The translations under genes were made by a program, and so were the position numbers. Of a stretch of 31,195 bases of DNA, positions 1-10,663 are shown piece by piece. How positions within the stretch are numbered: the stretch's first letter is position 1; each line of letters begins with the position of its first letter. This DNA comes from Rhizophagus sp. LPA8_4_AMF (taxonomy: Eukaryota; Glomeromycota; Glomeromycetes; Glomerales; Glomeraceae). The notes beneath the pieces are model-generated. The model worked only from the letters and a program-made list of their open reading frames with translations, was not told the origin of the DNA and did no database searches. The stretch covers positions 1-31,195 of the forward strand of contig JADRCO010000545.1 in assembly GCA_021464525.1 (NCBI GenBank), given 5' to 3'.

Positions 1-369
1 GGGGGGGGGTAAGACCTTCTAATAAAGTGATATTAGGTAATATCTGTCACTGCCCTAACTTAAGTTTGCGCATTTTTAAACTGAGATAAGCAGATAACAG
101 ATAAAGACTATAAATTATCATCACGTGCCCAAAACTGCGTCGGGCTATGATGTGAATCTAAAATCGAAGCATACCAACATACCTTTGCGATAATGGTAAA
201 TTTGATTGATTTTAAAATTTTCGTTTGATTACTGTTTTACTTGCGCAAGATAGATAAAGGGATTCACTGACAGAGACATCACCTTTTTATATAGTTCTCA
301 GGGAATACACTTTTAGGGAGAAATTACGTTATTATGATCGCATCACGAAATCTGATCAATGGCTTCTCC
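1..369. other. No gene seen; poly-G at the edge
   Basis: The first nine bases are G, which is unlike the surrounding AT-rich DNA and may be an assembly edge. The rest shows no convincing reading frame or repeat on either strand. Confidence 0.5.
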
Positions 370-479
370 TTAATTTAACAATATGTAAAGATCATCAAGA
401 GGCCTCTTTTTAGTAATATTATAAATATTATACGTTTGACCATCCAATTCAACAGGAAACTCGAAACGAAAATCTTTTT
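370..479 (-). pseudogene. Short unrecognised coding relic
   Basis: A 36-codon open stretch with no ATG is bounded by a TGA upstream and TAA at 370-372. It reads like real protein, with alternating charged and hydrophobic residues (it contains FRFEFPVELDGQTYNIYNIT). It may be an exon or a decayed piece of a larger minus-strand gene. No family was recognised. The following 285 bases (480-764) hold only AT-rich sequence with an A-run near 713-723. Confidence 0.3.
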
Positions 480-764
480 TTCACATCACTTTAATTAATT
501 GATCGAATAAAAGAATTGATTAACTCAAGAATTACAAATCTACAAATCGTTACTAGTAGTGTATTATTAATAAATAACGTAAGAATTTCGGGAAAGTTCG
601 AGAATAAATTATTACTCGTTCCCGTGATACATGTGATGTTTACTATAATTTTACTGCCTTTGCTTCACACAATCCCATAACCCATTCCATGCGGAAAAAA
701 CTATGGTATGGGAAAAAAAAAAAATATAAAATACAGATTGTAGCCTGCTACATGATGATGCTAT

Positions 765-1174
765 TTATTCGGTGTATTCTCTTGTTACAAGATAGTCTGC
801 TAATAATACCTCCCGAAATTCTGGATGTTCTAGAATAGTATTAGCCACAAGATCCAATGGAGTCCTATGCTGAAGGCTCAAATATTAGGTTGCGCAGGCC
901 ATGTTACATGGTAACCATGAAGATTCTTCACGATCAAATTAAGACTCGAGAACATTCACATCGCTTATATATTCCTTCCGCTATCTTCTTACACCTTTTG
1001 CAATTACAGATGTGAGTGATGATCGCATTCTTCACAAACCTTACAACCATGTTTCCATACTCTAAATATATGCCATTTTTCAAAGTAGTTCTGCCTTAGC
1101 AAAGCGCCTTTCAGCTCCTTATCATAAGCTGTATTATCCGACTGTTTGGTAAGAAATTTGGCATGATATACGTA
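765..1174 (-). pseudogene. Cys-rich and ankyrin-like relic
   Basis: Two open blocks lie one after the other on the minus strand. The 5' block (1174-1004, 56 codons, no ATG) ends in a Cys/His-rich stretch containing CKVCEECDHH. A second Cys-rich run (CKRCKK, then CECS) follows in another frame at about 1000-950. The 3' block (about 885-765) reads HRTPLDLVANTILEHPEF and then a TAA stop; TPLDL is typical of an ankyrin repeat turn. The frame changes and stops between blocks indicate decay. The ankyrin assignment rests on one short motif and is tentative; the Cys-rich part could be a zinc ribbon like those in front of the kinases of these fungi. Confidence 0.35.
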
Positions 1175-1383
1175 TTATTGATATAGTCAAAAAATTTTCA
1201 CGTATGAAAAGGAATTCACAAGAAAAATACTTTTTATTAATACATGCGAAAAATAAATACAACTTCTCATCGCTTTGCAATTTCAAAGTGCTGGCAAAGT
1301 TAAATCATGAAATACACTGCGAATTTCAATAACGCTAGAATTTTTACATATGTCCCACGTGATTTTGTTACACAGAATCTCTA

Positions 1384-1811
1384 TCAGTTCCACAATTGCG
1401 AACTTGAATTTATTGCTTGAAGAGTTACAGCTAAACAATATTCCGTTCCATTTCTGTACCATTCGCTATGTAATCCATAATTCCCATGTTTCCCATTACA
1501 AATAGTGCATGGCGAGTCCCATAGCTGAGGTGATGCAAAATCATAATTATCAATCCCCCTAAAACTATTTCGGAATTTCATGAATGTGAAATGCTCTAAG
1601 ACGGACTTGATAATTAATTCCGGATCAGGTTTGGTTTCATAAATAATAGGCTTGAAATCAGGGGCTTTGAGGTTTTGCTGATTCTTTTTATATATTTTGT
1701 ATAAATTGGAACGAACCTTATCCGTCAAAACGCTTTGGTAACCCACTTAATTTGGCATGCCAATCCAGATACTCGGGTGTTAATACTTTATCGGATGTGC
1801 ATTGTTGATTT
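1384..1811 (-). pseudogene. Unrecognised CxxC protein, frameshifted
   Basis: The main open frame (1746-1384) starts at a GTG rather than an ATG and ends at TAG. It is basic in its first half and contains a possible metal site, CTICNGKHGNYGLHSEW, followed by a further Cys. The preceding bases (1811-1735) stay open in another frame and read LTPEYLDWHAKLSGLPK, which joins naturally to the VLTDKVRSNLYKIYKK of the main frame. One frameshift near 1735 therefore splits what was a single coding sequence. No family was recognised with certainty. The strand and the neighbouring relics suggest an old fragment rather than a working gene. Confidence 0.4.
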
Positions 1812-2478
1812 GGTCTACAACAGTACTGTATGTACTATGTACATTTTAGACGATAAAATTCTACTTATTAATGTAAGAATCGGAATGGTCAAAATTGTTC
1901 AATCGGCCGATTAAATTGTAAATTCCTTATTTCATTCACCAATTGTTCATATTGCTGACAAAAAACATTTTCAGTATATAAATTTCGCTCCGGACTTAAA
2001 ATGGTTCCATTTCTGAAAATTGTATCATGTGTGCATTACAGTTGTAACGTTGCCAAAGAAAAAAAATCTTGTTAATCTAATATACTACTTTTGTGATGGA
2101 CACGCATTCACAGTATAAGGGCTATAAGGGCGCAGTCTGAATTCTAAAAATTCGGGAACAATGATTACGAAGTAGCGTAGCGTAATATACTTATCAGACA
2201 GTGATCGTTAACGCACTCATGTCACACCACATTGTTCACATTCATGAGTTAAAAAACACAAGCCCTTATTGAGCGAAAAACTTTATTTGATATAATTTGC
2301 TTATTAAAACACATGTAAAAAAATACCAAGCAGTTGCATAAACATGAATATAAAAAACATTTGCACAAATTGTCAATTAATAACTAATTGCTCTATATTT
2401 TTCAATAACATTTGTTCCATTGCTATTGAATCACTAAAATGTGTTGATTTCTGAACAACCTGATTATTGTAAACTGCC
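1812..2478. other. No gene seen
   Basis: AT-rich sequence with frequent stops in all frames. The adenine runs and the repeated word ATAAGGGC near 2116-2131 are too short to interpret. Confidence 0.4.
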
Positions 2479-3661
2479 TTAGAATTCCTGGTTGTTGGAG
2501 AGGTGGATGCATTTGTATGTATTCATCCGCGTCTTCAAATGCTTGGCAATGACATTGCATTGGTCGCCAAGTTCTAGTTTGGAAGGACGTAATTCTTCGT
2601 CAGCAGTATTTTCTCTGTCTTTGCAAGAGTTATACCAGTCACGCAAAGTTTTATGTATCTCCTCGCTTCTGGGTCTTTTCGATGGATCAGCATCCCAGCA
2701 TCTATGCATAAATGCCGAATATAAAGGGTGTGTTCCTTTGGGAATCTTTGGTCGAAAACCTTCACAGATGTTGTGTATAAGCGAAAGACGATCCCATTCA
2801 TAAAATGCCAACTTGCTAGCTGAAAATTCCCACATAATAATTCCCAAATGCATAAATATTAGAAGCTAGAGATTTCTCCTGCCCTTGAAGGATTTCAGGC
2901 ACCATATATGAAACAACTCCGTAATTTCCTTGGTTATGTGGGTTATGTTGATGTTGCAGGTCTACTGATCGCGATAACCAAAGTCGGTGATAATTGCACG
3001 TAATTCATATATTATTTCAGCACCTTTTATTGCGGGATCATTCTTCACAAGTACATTTCCACCGTGGAGGTCACCATGAACTATTCCTAATTCATGAATA
3101 ATTTTAAGATAAAATGCAAAAATGAAGTCCGTGTAACCATCTGATATTTTGTTTGATATATTTTCGCAAGTCTCCATAAGGGAAATAGTCCATAACCAGG
3201 GCATAGTCACCGTGGACGGTCATATTGTAATTCCATGTAATTGAGTGTTGCCAATAGTGTTATAGGTATTAAGTACTGATAATAACAAAACAGTTAGTCC
3301 ATTCATTCTGCTTTACTAAAGCCTGCAACAATGAAAGTGTTAATGCTTTACCTCATTGATGAAATCCTTAGCTATTCTTTTCGAGTTATTAAATGATTTC
3401 AAGACAATGGTTTGCGCATACAGGGAAGTCATCTCAAAGTTTCTTTAGCCAGCAATCTTTACACCAAGGAAACAAATTGGGATGTTCATCTTCCCTTTTA
3501 CAATTTGGACAAGGCCTCGGATCTCCATCACTTCGCTTAGGAGATGCATTTGCCAAGTCTTCGAATGTCCATTCGGAAAACTTTTTCCCTCCTTTCAATA
3601 GAAAACTGTCCATAAATTTCTCAAGCGTCATGCTATCTGAGGCCGAACCATCTTTATACTA
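2479..3661 (-). pseudogene. Zinc-ribbon protein kinase, broken
   Basis: Decayed protein kinase of the tyrosine-kinase-like type that is abundant in Rhizophagus. In order on the minus strand: an exon with a clean TTTTGTAG acceptor near 3661, then a zinc ribbon (CPNCKRED then WCKDCW, about 3500-3440); a block IVLKSFNNSKRIAKDF (3414-3340) with the beta-3 lysine; LHGIT then GDYALVMDYFPYGDL, the hinge (about 3240-3180); IHELGIVHGDLHGGNVLV, the catalytic loop; ITDFG, the metal-binding motif; GVVSYMVPEI, an APE-like motif; LGIIMWEF; and FMHRCWDADPSKRP, the conserved lobe end. The catalytic residues are still readable, but the frame changes at the hinge, right after DFG and before LGIIMWEF. There is also a stop between LHGIT and the hinge. 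It cannot make a full kinase as read. Confidence 0.8.
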
Positions 3662-3711
3662 CAAAATAAATTTGATATTGGAATTATCAGTAATATATTT
3701 TATCAATCCAC

Positions 3712-3951
3712 TCATTTTTGAACATGTTTAAAATGCAAACAAGAACAAAATTCCGAATTGACCTTAGACTCATCTTTATAATATATACCACATGCCGTGA
3801 TCTTTGCACCGATATGGGCAACTTTGAATGCTTTATTAGTTGCAATGTCTTCGAAATAGAAATTTTTTCTTTCACAGACGTACATTTCTAGCGTGTCACA
3901 AGGCGCAGTAAATTTTATTATTTGAAAGGTTGAGCCAACTTGGCACTGCAT
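3712..3951 (-). CDS. Possible 5' exon or unrecognised ORF
   Basis: A 79-codon open frame begins with ATG at 3951, just after an intron-like GATGCAG, and ends near a possible donor. It contains six Cys and the segments IIKFTAPCDTLEMYVCERK and ITACGIYYKDESK, and it looks coding. It lies just upstream of the zinc-ribbon kinase exon on the same strand, with a lariat-like CTGATAA and a TTTTGTAG acceptor between them. It may therefore be an upstream exon of that kinase, or a separate short gene. No family was recognised and no clear GT donor of the usual form was found. Confidence 0.3.
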   Translation of the reverse strand: MQCQVGSTFQIIKFTAPCDTLEMYVCERKNFYFEDIATNKAFKVAHIGAKITACGIYYKDESKVNSEFCSCLHFKHVQK

Positions 3952-4865
3952 CAGATGATAAGTGTGAGAAATTTTTATTAATACAGAAATGATTACAGGT
4001 GCGAGACGCTGCCCAAATAATTACATGCAAAAAATAATACATTGATTCCCCGGGAATTCTGTTTCAATATTTTCGCAGTTACTATTGGAATTCCTAAGTT
4101 CGTATAAGAAGAAATATCTAAGTATCCTGGGAACGGAATTTATTTGGAAGAAATAGTATTTAGCAAAGCACATTTCGGTTGCGCTTCAGAAGATGAAGAT
4201 ATTATTGTCGGTCCTAATCTTGAAGCTTTTTTTTCCCGACTCTTTTCCCTAACTCACTATTAATCTTTTCTTGTATTCAAAGACCAAGAATTCATTCATC
4301 TCTATCCCCATCTATAACGAAGTTAGGTATATTTAGTTTGATCTAAAGCTATTGACCCAAAATCCTTTTCTAAATAGATAGGTGACGAAATAGATGATCG
4401 GGAAATTACACGTGATATCAAATGGAAATATGCACCGCCTTGTATGAAATCCTAATAACAATTTGCTCCCGCTTGATTTTCCCAATACCACAATTTAGTT
4501 TGAAATGAGTTCAGCTTTTTCCTTATCGCATTGATCTAATTTTCAACAGAGATAGAAAAATAATACATAATTCAGTGATATACAAAGCTTATATGATAAT
4601 GTTCATGCGCAACAGTTTACGCACATTCAACTCCTTGGTCAGCCAATTTATGGCGTTTAGGCAATCAATTGAAAGATTACACCATTTATACTGTAAGAAA
4701 TCTAACATATAAATAACAATTAAATGAAAGTGGTTTGTAATGCTCCAATTGGACGCATTAAAGGAGAAATAAGAAATTAAGGGTATAAAGTGAAGATTAG
4801 ATAAGGAGATTAAGGGAATGAGACTAGGTCGGTTACGGCTTTTTTTCGAACGATATACACACATG
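3952..4865. other. No gene seen
   Basis: Mixed AT-rich sequence. An open frame at 4864-4589 (minus) has no recognisable motif and is probably chance. Confidence 0.35.
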
Positions 4866-5521
4866 TTACCCTAACTTAATTTCATCTACTACTACCAAAA
4901 GTTTTAAAACATCTGGTTCCTGTAATTTCGTTAATTTCGTTAAATCATTTTTCCACAAAATATAAATAAAAAGATTATTGCATTTGGTTTTAATACCATA
5001 GAGATAGTCAAAATCATCACCATCTTCTCGCTTTCGTTTCTCTTGTTAGTTTGAAACGAACTTTCAAGCTGTATGATATTCAAAGCAAAGCCCCCGACTA
5101 CGTTTCGTCGTGGTTTATCCTCTGTGACGCAAATAATATTCTCGACTTCTATCTACCCATTCCACTTCGAATTGCAGTGCAATGAGAATGGCCTATCTCG
5201 ATCACATTATCATCATCCCGTGCTTTCATCGCCAATTATTTCGTATTCAGGCTTTCTTTCCCAGTAACATCTTGGTAATATTGGTTGTGCTGTGAAGGAT
5301 TTCCACGATGTACTTGTCGCGCATTGAATCAATGCCATATCTCGCTAACACTTCCTTCAAACTGCGGCAGGACGAGAACGAACTCAATATTTTCTCCTTA
5401 CACTCCCTGGTGAAGTCTGCAAGAACTGATGCAGGTCCACCTGCCATTCGATAACTACGAAGCTTTTCTTCAGATGTCTTGAAGAACACACGACCTGTAA
5501 TCTTGCGAATAGTTTTTCGTC
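4866..5521 (-). pseudogene. CRN-type nuclease-like domain relic
   Basis: C-terminal domain relic of a Crinkler/CRN-like protein family that is large in Rhizophagus. The 5' block (5515-5247) contains FFKTSEEKLRSYRMAGGPAS, FTRECKEKILSSFSS and LKEVLARYGID. It ends in TGA, but a one-base frame change continues into KPEYEIIGDESTG. About 60 bases of unrelated sequence follow. The domain then resumes with IICVTEDKP, GGFALNIIQLESSFQTNKR and DFDYLYGIKTK, ending at TAA 4866. The pattern GDESTGR...D...ITExK, in which Asp, Glu and Lys are the expected catalytic residues, fits a PD-(D/E)XK-like nuclease fold (family knowledge from memory). Several frame changes and stops make it a pseudogene. The N-terminal CRN targeting region is not visible upstream. 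Confidence 0.6.
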
Positions 5522-5779
5522 AAGCTTTTAAGTCCTGTCCCCTGTAAGTATCCATATTATGTTTCTTAATTTCAACGTGAGCATGTATTAGTTTCAGATA
5601 TAGTGCTTTTATAGTGATATAAGGCTCGGATAAAAAAAAAATAAAATATGTTACGTTCCGGAGTGAGATAAAATATATTCTGATCCGTGTTTATATGAAT
5701 TTACGTCGCACAGATTGCATCATTACACGTGATCCGGCTTCTCATGTTAATGCGAAAGCCGAAATAAATTTAATTATAA
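5522..5779. other. No gene seen
   Basis: A possible splice acceptor (TACTTACAG) upstream of the nuclease relic lies at about 5537-5545 on the minus strand. Otherwise nothing is recognisable. Confidence 0.3.
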
Positions 5780-6007
5780 CAAGAGGAGGCTCGTCATCGA
5801 AAAGAAAAAGAAAGAAAAAAAACAAGAACACGAAGAGAAATTAAAAGAGATTGCAAGAAAGAACTGAAGAGGCCACAAACGTTGAGCAAATGGAACGAGA
5901 AGAGGAGAGCTAAAGAAGCTCAAGAACGGCTTAAGCAATTGGGAAAGGAAGACAAGAGAAAAGAAAAATTTAAAATTTTTTTTTTTTTTTACAATAACTC
6001 TCTTTAT
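5780..6007 (+). pseudogene. Charged coiled-coil fragment
   Basis: Open for about 65 codons with no ATG and a TAA directly upstream (5777-5779). The product is almost all Lys, Arg and Glu, with coiled-coil spacing (for example KRRAKEAQERLKQLGKEDKR), and it runs into a poly-T tract. It looks like the 3' piece of a gene for a long charged helix. No function can be assigned. Confidence 0.35.
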
Positions 6008-6997
6008 TAGAGAATTATCTTCACAATTCCGTATGTGCCCGCGTTCAAAAAAAATACTGTACGTAGGTAATTCTTTTAATAGATTTTTAATCTTTTATGA
6101 TCTTTCAAAGTATCTTCTTGATTTGTTACATTTTTTTAATTTTATTATGAAAACCGTAATGGTTGAAGTGACATTTCGTTCTTATATTTTATATTTGTTT
6201 TCCTCTTGACCCAATCCTATAATTCTCATATATAATATTTTTCTTCCCAACGCAAAACAATATATTATGGAATTTATTTATATACTTCATTTCCCATTTA
6301 TTTTTCAATATATGTAATTTGATATTATCCTCTGTCAACCAATTATGTATAAATCTTTAATATAACAAATAAATTGCTATACTCTTTCTTTACCACGCTT
6401 GTTTAATTTTGGTGATTTTTTCTTTCTCTTTCCTATAATTTTTCTTTATTCTCCACGTAAATTAAATTACAACTCCACAAATTCCAAATTAGATTATATC
6501 TTCTGTTATATGTAACATAATATTAGAATAATTTTAATAATTTTTACTTTGTGAACTTTTTCTTACACGCTATAAATTATATTATTATTATTTCAAGTTA
6601 TTATTAACTTTAACTTTCTCATCATATATGTTGATTATATTATTTATATATATCTTTTTTATAGTTTTTCCTTTTATATATATCTTTTTAATTAATTCCC
6701 TTGTATTATTGCCTATCGTAATTATATCTTTCATTTTCTTATATCACAAAGTTTTAATTTTCTATCTATCAATTTCTATGCACAAATGCTTCCACTTTAT
6801 AATTTTGTATTATTTGTTCTAAAAACTATTTTTTGACGATTCTCTCATTTTATTATACTGCAGTATTAGTATGATTTATAATTAATATAATTAAATATTT
6901 AATTTTATATAATTAAAATTTTACTATAACTTATATTAGAGGATGGAGATAACCAAGAAAATTGTCTTTTTACAATGGGAATGGTCAAAATGAAATA
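6008..6997. other. AT-rich spacer, no gene seen
   Basis: Extremely AT-rich, with T-rich runs on the plus strand. The only sizeable open frame (6628-6822, plus) encodes a run of Ile, Leu and Phe, as any T-rich DNA would. No motif was found. Confidence 0.5.
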
Positions 6998-7162
6998 CAT
7001 AATTGGGGCCTTTGCAATAGAAAGGAGGAAACTGCCAAAAAAAATTAAATTTATATTTATATGCTAAATATGTTCTATTAGTTATGAAAAGTTCAGATTA
7101 AATATTAAAATTTTTTTTTTTTAGCAGTTTCCCCCCTTTCTATTGCAAAGACCCCAATTATG
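6998..7162. mobile_element. MITE-like inverted-repeat element
   Basis: Two arms of about 48 bases face each other: 6998-7046 begins CATAATTGGGGCCTTTGCAA, and 7110-7162 is its reverse complement with only a few differences. The arms enclose about 65 AT-rich bases with no coding capacity. ATA lies immediately outside both ends and could be a 3-bp target-site duplication. This is the structure of a non-autonomous DNA transposon. It could also simply be a long hairpin. An open frame reading out of the right arm (7105-7296, minus) is a by-product. Confidence 0.7.
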
Positions 7163-8713
7163 ATAAGATTTAAATTAAAAAAAAAAATTTCATTAACTAG
7201 AACTGTATTAGTATATCTTAACATACATATGACCTCAGCAACTAATACATAAAAATTGTGAGTGAAATATATATTGCTATTATATAATATGAACAAAAAT
7301 ATGGATCTAATCTTAAACAGATGTATATATCCTCTTTCTACACTGGTTCAACCTTTCGACATGAAGTCACTTAAGTTGTTCATGAGTGCTAGCCTAACAG
7401 CATCAAGTTTGTAGTTAAACTTTTATCTGCATTGTTGAATAGGCTTGTAAATTGGAAGTTTTGGGGCCGATAACATGGTGCGCTTATAATCATTACATTC
7501 TTGGAAATTTTGATGGACTAGTACAGAAGGTTGGACTAGTATAGAAGGTTGATTATAGTATCGCTATAGTCATTTTCAGCTGTAGACATTTATGATCCAT
7601 AATGAGAAATAAATTTCTAAAGGGGTCAGGGCTATATTTCAATTATCTTAAAAATTTTGCAGAGGAATTGTATGAACTTCCATAATCATCTATAAGCCTT
7701 TATAATAAATATGTAAAAGGTTGAGAAATAAATATTATGAATAGTATATATATATTTTTTAATAATATAGATTTTATTTAGAGAAAACAAACTTCGAATA
7801 TTATATTACAAAAGTCCAAAAATTTTTTATCATATTCTTCATTTAGTAAAAACTTGGCCTTTTCAGCTTTTTATTTATAATTTACAAGATTACTTTTATT
7901 ACAGTAACTTCTATTCTAATAATATATAATCAACTCTGATAAATTGATACTTTTTTTGAATCCATATGAAAAATATCATTATATCAAAATTATGCTGATA
8001 TATATATGTTTTCATATAAAAGGAAAGATGTAAGATATATCAACTGAAATATCAGCTGTAATTATACAAGGTCTGTTATATTAGTTAATGAAAAAGATAA
8101 CAGCATAATAATGGAAATAACTTTTTTACATAGTTAGATTATAAAATAAATGCATCCAACTATGCATTAATTTTTGAAATAGTGCATTTAAAGAGGGTGT
8201 GCATATAGTAGATGCGTTTCTGTAAGTGTCCTAATAATTATTGGAAATATTTGTATAACTAATAACAAATACTAATTGGTTATTAAATGCATTATAATCA
8301 ATCATATGTTGGTAAACTCCCACATAATCATCCAAATAAATATAGTAATGCAATAGTTATTTTAACCTTGAAAACATGTCTTTCTATTTTTATATCATCA
8401 TATTTTTGGGTGAACATACCCATACAAGAGTTTGTTAACGCTATTTACTGCAAACTGAATAGTATCTATATATAATGCATTGGCTTACCCTTATTCCTTA
8501 GTGGTCATGGTAGTTTCAAAACACATCTCTAAAATTTATTTGCATTTACTCAAAATATTTCAGGATCCAGATATTTTTGCAAGATTTTATTTGTAATTGA
8601 TCTCAAATATCGTACTAAAATTTCAATTTAAAATACGCATATATAGTACAGTATATATAAATATATATATTTTGTTAAAAAAATTTTATTTATAAAATAA
8701 AAATTTAAGAAAC
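7163..8713. other. AT-rich spacer with an 18-bp tandem repeat
   Basis: No gene was recognised. An 18-bp unit, GGACTAGTAYAGAAGGTT, occurs twice in tandem at 7515-7532 and 7533-7550 with one difference. The open frame at 8287-8475 (plus) shows no motif. The last part (8640-8713) is the 3' flank of the F-box gene that follows. Confidence 0.5.
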
Positions 8714-10267
8714 TTAAATCATAAAATCATAATGATAAGATACTTTATAAATTCTATTAAAATCAACAATTTTTACACCATTACTTTTAATTTTATCTAA
8801 TAAAATCATTTCATCATCATTCCAATTTTTTTCTAATTCTAAAATACCAAGAATCATCAAATTATTATTATTTTTTTCAATATAATCTAAAATTATTTCA
8901 AGAAATTCTAAATCAATCAAATAATTTGAATTAATTATTTCTAAATTATTATTATGACAATTTTCTAAAAATTTTTTAAAATATAAAAGATTTAAAGATG
9001 AAACAAAATAAAAAGATAATTCTTTAATATCAATAGGTAAATTATTAGCTAAATTTATAAGTAAATCTATATTATCAAATTCCTCAAAAAAATTAAGATA
9101 CAATTTTCTTATTTTTAAATTTTTTAAAAAAGAAAATATCAATAAATCCATATTTGATTGAATAGTAATTTCTAATGTAATAAGATTTAAACAATAGATT
9201 GATATATTTTCAATAAGGGGAATTGTTATTAAAATTTTAGTTAATGATAATTTTTGTAATGATGGACCTAAATATTTAATAATAAAAAGTAAATTATCCT
9301 TATTCCAAATAGATTCACTAATTATTAATTCTTTAAGTTTAAAAGAAGCGAATTTTAAAATTTCAAATTGATCCGATGATCCTCCTATACAATTATTAAA
9401 ATTCAAATATTTTAAATTTGATAAATTTATAAAATTTTTAAAAGAAATAAAACTAAAATCAATATTTTCAAATTCCATAAATTCCAAAGAATATTTTTGA
9501 AATTCTAAAAATGATAAAATATCATTTAATGAAGATTCATTATTATCATAATTCAATATTTTAAATGCTTTAAGATTATTTTGATTTTGTATAATTGAAC
9601 AAAAATAATCCAATGGTATTGAAAAATTAAGTAAACTTATTTCCAATTTTAAAATATTTAAACAATATTTTGAAATTCCACGTAAAAATTCAAAAATATT
9701 ATCATGATTAACTTCATTATTAAAATTTAATCTTAATAATCTTAATTTTGATAAATTTGAAGTAAAAGTCTTGATATTTTCTCCATCATTAAGAAAATAT
9801 GATGGTGTAATAATTAAATATTTAATGTTGATACATTGTCGTATAATAGCATTATAAAATATGGTAATAATAATATGAAAATTTTTATAATAAAATTCTT
9901 TAGTAATTTTTCCAATCCATGTCACAATTAAATCCATTATTTTAACGGAATTAACATTTTCTAAATATTTGGTATATTCAAATAAGGGTTTGTATTCAGG
10001 GTTTATATTAATATTATAAGGTTCCGTACATAAAAAATTCTTTAATTGTAGAATTTCTTTCTCATCAAAACATAAAATTAAGGTCCAAATTATTAGATAA
10101 TGATTCTTTCCGCCGTAGTTATCGAAAGGATTTGCATAAAGCAAAGGAACTGTTTCTTTGCACCAAACCCGGTTTACAAATAAACATTTAAACAGTGTTG
10201 TTCGATCATTCTTTAGATATTTTAAAATATCATAAATACAATCGTTGGGCAATCGTGTTAAACTCAT
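8714..10267 (-). CDS. F-box protein A with LRR-like repeats
   Basis: Intronless, 517 residues. The F-box-like domain is at residues 6-48 (LPNDCIYDILKYL, then LFKCLFVNRVWC and PLLYANPF). It normally binds Skp1 and makes the protein the substrate receptor of an SCF ubiquitin ligase (family knowledge). The rest is a Leu/Ile/Asn-rich solenoid of irregular leucine-rich repeats, with family landmarks EILKFASFKL (302-311), IKYLGPSLQKLSL (330-342) and ISIYCLNLITLEI (355-367). The start is chosen because MSLTRLPNDC aligns with the starts of the two paralogues in this window. An A/T run sits just upstream. It is intact and the most diverged of the three. Its substrate cannot be predicted, and F-box genes of this type are often lineage-specific. 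Confidence 0.87.
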   Translation of the reverse strand: MSLTRLPNDCIYDILKYLKNDRTTLFKCLFVNRVWCKETVPLLYANPFDNYGGKNHYLIIWTLILCFDEKEILQLKNFLCTEPYNININPEYKPLFEYTKYLENVNSVKIMDLIVTWIGKITKEFYYKNFHIIITIFYNAIIRQCINIKYLIITPSYFLNDGENIKTFTSNLSKLRLLRLNFNNEVNHDNIFEFLRGISKYCLNILKLEISLLNFSIPLDYFCSIIQNQNNLKAFKILNYDNNESSLNDILSFLEFQKYSLEFMEFENIDFSFISFKNFINLSNLKYLNFNNCIGGSSDQFEILKFASFKLKELIISESIWNKDNLLFIIKYLGPSLQKLSLTKILITIPLIENISIYCLNLITLEITIQSNMDLLIFSFLKNLKIRKLYLNFFEEFDNIDLLINLANNLPIDIKELSFYFVSSLNLLYFKKFLENCHNNNLEIINSNYLIDLEFLEIILDYIEKNNNNLMILGILELEKNWNDDEMILLDKIKSNGVKIVDFNRIYKVSYHYDFMI

Positions 10268-10663
10268 TTTTTTTTCAAAAAAAAAAAAAATTTGAAAAAA
10301 AGTGTGAAAAAATTCACTAACAATTTTTGGAAATAAACTCCGAAAGTTATTCCGTGTAAATCCATTTGTGTAACATACTATATGGTTAAGCAGGTGATTA
10401 ACACATGATTTTCTGAAATTTGTTCAGGTGACTCAAATCTTATTTATTAAAGAAACCGGAATTTTGCATAATTAAATCGGGTAATATTAGAGTACTTCTG
10501 TAGTTAATTCCCTATTTTCATACTGAGAAATTGTCACTTACATTTAATAGAATGCATTTTTCTTTATTTTATTTAGAATTTAATAATAATTATACTTGAT
10601 AAATTTATAGACTTGTTAATAATTAAATATAATACATATTATATATTTCAGTCTAGTTGTTTT
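10268..10663. other. Intergenic spacer between two minus-strand genes
   Basis: Upstream region of F-box gene A and 3' flank of the SPRY gene. A/T runs lie at 10270-10310. No motif could be assigned. Confidence 0.5.

Noticed and set aside
2492-2803. Plus-strand ORF over the kinase relic
   Set aside because: The minus frame carries conserved kinase motifs and the plus frame none.
3393-3731. Plus-strand ORF over the zinc ribbon
   Set aside because: Antisense of the zinc-ribbon exon, with no motif of its own.
5073-5267. Plus-strand ORF at the nuclease relic
   Set aside because: The opposite strand reads as the CRN-type domain in its frames; this one is a shadow.
7105-7296. 63-codon minus-strand ORF
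   Set aside because: Its end lies inside the inverted-repeat element and its body is Ile/Phe/Asn from AT-rich DNA.
8287-8475. 62-codon ORF in the 7-8.7 kb spacer
   Set aside because: Composition follows the AT-rich background, with no motif and no related copy in the window.
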